From the NCBI RefSeq assembly GCF_004000785.1, contig NZ_BILX01000019.1, positions 39,396 to 103,395 on the forward strand: 64,000 nucleotides of DNA, read 5' to 3'. Of the stretch, positions 61,648 through 64,000 are shown one piece after another. This DNA is from Paenibacillus ehimensis NBRC 15659 (GTDB taxonomy: Bacteria > Bacillota > Bacilli > Paenibacillales > NBRC-103111). The notes beneath the pieces were generated by a model. That model worked only from the letters and a program-made list of their open reading frames with translations, ran no database searches and was not told the origin of the DNA. Both the position numbers and the translations under genes were made by a program. Position 1 is the stretch's first letter. Each line of letters opens with the position of its first letter.

Positions 61648-62517
61648 GTGAGCATAGCATTGACTTGCGGCAATTTAAGCAAAAAATACGGTCGAACTTA
61701 CGCATTGCGGAATCTGAATCTGCAGCTGGAGGAAAACGTCATTTACGGCTTGCTCGGGCGAAACGGCGCCGGCAAAACGACGTTGCTCAACATGATCGCA
61801 GGCGGAATCTTCCCGGACTGCGGCACCATCGAGGTAAGAGGAAAAAAGCTGGGCAGAGGAGAACTTCCGAAGGATTTCTGTTTCGTACGCGAGAAAAACA
61901 AACACTTCGGAGGAGCGCGGGTTATCGAGATTTTGCAGGTTGCTGCGAATTTTCATCCGAATTGGGACTGGACGTATGCTCATGAGTTGATCAAAACGTT
62001 TCAGCTTGATCCGCACAAAAAAATCAGACAGCTATCCAGAGGCACGGAATCGCTCGTCGGAAACATCATCGGTCTGGCCAGCCGGGCGCCGCTGACGTTA
62101 TACGACGAGCCGGTGCTCGGACTCGATGTCTTGATGCGGGAAAGGTTTTACAAGGCGCTTCTGGAGGATTACGCCAATCACCCTCGCACGATTTTACTGT
62201 CTACGCATTTGATTGACGAAATCGCCACAGTCACCGAAAAAGTTTACATCATTGAAGCGGGCTCCCTCCTGCTTCATGATGAGATGGACCGGATACGCAT
62301 GTCAGCTCATCTGATCCGGGGAAATTCGGAAGCGGTGGCTTCGTTTACAGCCGGAAAGCGAGTATTACATACGGAAACCTATGGCCGCGGCACACTTGCC
62401 GCTATTTACGAAAAGCTGGACGATGGGGACATGCAGCAGGCGCGCGCGATGGACATTTCGATTGAAAATCTGACACTTCAAAAGTTTTTCTCGTATTTGA
62501 TCGAAGGAGGTCACTAA
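61648..62517 (+). CDS. ABC transporter ATP-binding protein (YtrB-like)
   Basis: 289 residues. Walker A GRNGAGKTTLL, a degenerate signature LSRGTES instead of LSGGQ, Walker B-like LTLYDEPVLGLD, and switch LLSTHLIDE. The ~70 extra C-terminal residues are usual for YtrB/EcsA-like export ATPases. Start GTG at 61648 with AAAGGAATG ahead. The next gene is its membrane partner, one base after the stop. Likely role: a stress-responsive exporter or membrane-protein regulator under GntR control. Confidence 0.87.
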   Translation: MSIALTCGNLSKKYGRTYALRNLNLQLEENVIYGLLGRNGAGKTTLLNMIAGGIFPDCGTIEVRGKKLGRGELPKDFCFVREKNKHFGGARVIEILQVAANFHPNWDWTYAHELIKTFQLDPHKKIRQLSRGTESLVGNIIGLASRAPLTLYDEPVLGLDVLMRERFYKALLEDYANHPRTILLSTHLIDEIATVTEKVYIIEAGSLLLHDEMDRIRMSAHLIRGNSEAVASFTAGKRVLHTETYGRGTLAAIYEKLDDGDMQQARAMDISIENLTLQKFFSYLIEGGH

Positions 62518-62518
62518 G

Positions 62519-63202
62519 TTGGGCGCATGGGCCGTTCATTTAAAGGCAACCTATTTGCAAATGAGGCTTTACATCTGGGCCGTCATTATTCTTATCCTTC
62601 TTGGAAGGCTGGCAGAATTCATTGTTAGCCTCTTTATAGACAGCAGCCAAAGTACTATCCTTTCGGACGGCAACATGCTGATTCTCATTTTGCTCCTTTT
62701 CGCGATCGTACTGCCGATCGGTTATTACAAACGCATCGTACATTTGGGCGCAAGCCGAGAGCAATATTATAAGGGACTTCAATTCGTCTTTGCCGTCTGG
62801 GCAGCAGCCATCGCTTTGTTTAATTCTTTATGGTTTGTGCTTGAAGTGAATGTGATCCGGAATTACACGAACACTGTTGATCTGATTGAAGCGTTTCGTT
62901 GGGATAACTTTGGCTTGGCAGGTTCTTTTCTATACCAAACCGCCTTTTATTTGATGGCGATGGCGCTTCTAAGCATGCTGATCTCCGGTTCCTACCACCC
63001 TGTCGGTTGGCTGCTGTGGGCGCTGCTCATTGCGGCGATCCCGATCGGAACGGCAATTCCTTCGCTGCGCGTTCATGTCGTCTTTTTTTTCAAAGCACTG
63101 TTATTCAACGACTCGCTGCCGGAGGGCGTCGGATTTACCCTTATGCTTTATTTCGTTTTCGTGGCCGGCGGCTGGCTTTTTACCAGGGGAAGAACGCATT
63201 GA
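62519..63202 (+). CDS. ABC transporter membrane protein
   Basis: 227 residues, about six predicted membrane helices (LYIWAVIILILLGRLAEFIV, MLILILLLFAIVLPIGYY, FVFAVWAAAIALFNSLWFVL and others). No EAA or FtsX motif. Partner of the YtrB-like ATPase. Start TTG at 62519 with GGAGG 8-9 nt upstream, inside the ATPase end. No clear terminator follows. Confidence 0.75.
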   Translation: MGAWAVHLKATYLQMRLYIWAVIILILLGRLAEFIVSLFIDSSQSTILSDGNMLILILLLFAIVLPIGYYKRIVHLGASREQYYKGLQFVFAVWAAAIALFNSLWFVLEVNVIRNYTNTVDLIEAFRWDNFGLAGSFLYQTAFYLMAMALLSMLISGSYHPVGWLLWALLIAAIPIGTAIPSLRVHVVFFFKALLFNDSLPEGVGFTLMLYFVFVAGGWLFTRGRTH

Positions 63203-64000
63203 ATAAACTCGGTGAATGGTTATGCATTACATCGAATAAATGTGGATTTCTCACTTTATATGATTCTTCACATGTGATTGGTCATAAAAAGTAAAATGAT
63301 CGACTGGGTAATGACAGGCGACCGTGGAATATAGTGGCTAACGATGGACGACTTGACCGGGGAAACCAGCGGTGCGGCGGTGACGGTTGCATGCCTACGA
63401 AAACCGACTGTATGACGGCGGGCAATAGCCGAACGACCGGTTGTTTAATAAGAGGCAAAGCCACAGGCCCAAGGTGCAGGCGGTACCGTGAAGGACTATG
63501 GCCGTTTCGCGGCCAGTCGTAGCTGGGGAAGCAGATGTATCACTTAGAGCAGAATGTTTGCCGCATTAAAAAAACGCCACTCACATATTGGCGCCGACGG
63601 CAGCCTTCGGGTGGCATCCGGAAGAGTGACGGCAGGTGAAGCCGCACGTCCCGGGTGCACAACTGCATACATCAGCCAAGGGAAAACGACGGTACGGCAG
63701 CTGCCGGTTCCTAACGACGGCCTGAAGCATGACGGCGGACAGCCGGACCGAGTGCACCAAGTGTACGACGGCATTCGCCAGTCAGGGGAGGACTTGCGGC
63801 ATATCGGCGGAAGCGTGCTCACGACGTACCGCAGCGTATCGGCGGGAGGGCGGATCGTGTGTCCGGGGTGCAGGCGGCAAAAACCATCCCGGGGAAGTCC
63901 GACGGCCTGTCTGCGGGCGAAGCCGGACTCCCCGAGTACATAGCGGCATAAACCAGCTCACGAATCCGGTCGCCTGCATGCATACGGTATCCGGAAAATG
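63203..64000. ncRNA. gene-free GC-rich region with many hairpins; possible large structured RNA
   Basis: No reading frame here has a ribosome site or family features. Between ~63295 and 63940 small stable hairpins recur: ACCGGG-GAAA-CC..CGGT, a GNRA loop (63356-63373); GACT..GGCCG..CGGCC AGTC (63494-63518); CC-TTCG-GG, a UUCG loop (63604-63611); and a strong stem GGGGAAGTCCG/CGGACTCCCC (63891-63901 with 63924-63933). The texture recalls large bacterial structured RNAs such as HEARO/omega RNAs that precede IscB genes. The window ends exactly in ATG, so a gene may start there. Strand is unproven. Confidence 0.35.

Noticed and set aside
63544..63943. Overlapping frames of 92 and 129 codons on both strands near the right edge
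   Set aside because: No ribosome sites, no recognisable domain, and the DNA is dense in hairpins; treated as possible structured RNA.
63295..64000. Group I or group II intron
   Set aside because: I could not find a domain V-like hairpin or a group I core, nor an intron reverse transcriptase.

Overview
The window looks like chromosomal DNA of a Paenibacillus-type spore-forming Firmicute. The evidence is roughly 50-55% GC, strong AGGAGG-type ribosome sites, many TTG/GTG starts, YesM/YesN-type two-component systems beside sugar ABC importers that lack their own ATPase, and secreted multimodular glycosidases. No rRNA, tRNA, CRISPR array or transposase gene was recognised.

The main theme is plant beta-mannan and beta-glucan use. 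Secreted enzymes are a GH26 endo-mannanase (43125-45236), a GH5-X2-CBM46 endoglucanase (36392-38059) and a GH12 endoglucanase (38116-38913). Two ABC importers without ATPases (19283-22432 and 50371-54002) have their own YesM/YesN pairs (15726-19103 and 54132-57456). Intracellular enzymes finish the job: GH2 beta-mannosidase and GH36 alpha-galactosidase (45530-50262), GH3 (40128-42980), and a GH113 / cellobiose-2-epimerase-type / GH130 trio (9730-13130). The trio reconstructs the known route mannobiose -> mannosylglucose -> mannose-1-phosphate + glucose. A LacI repressor (13229-14293) faces the trio.

Other regions, left to right. 1-3579: a minus-strand operon of sugar-nucleotide pyrophosphorylase, GT4, a six-hairpin-type protein and GH130 (cut by the window edge), preceded by a CIRCE-like heat-shock operator. 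4066-6033: a coiled-coil DUF2325 protein. 6220-9334: DUF6530-like, AAA+ ATPase, VWA protein and a GIY-YIG-like gene. The ATPase and VWA frames overlap at an A-AAA-AAC slippery sequence, suggesting a programmed -1 frameshift fusion. 22778-23027: a ~250-bp hairpin repeat. 24572-34002: a two-module NRPS without thioesterase, translationally coupled to a GT17 glycosyltransferase. 35264-36286: a DUF3231 protein behind a possible forespore promoter. 57713-57830: a decayed fragment of the GH113/epimerase genes. 57998-63202: two divergent ABC systems around a GntR regulator with twin operators. 63203-64000: a gene-free GC-rich stretch full of tetraloop hairpins, possibly a large structured RNA upstream of a gene starting at the window edge.

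Assignments rest on reading motifs by eye. No database search was available, and substrate specificities are inferred from family and neighbourhood.
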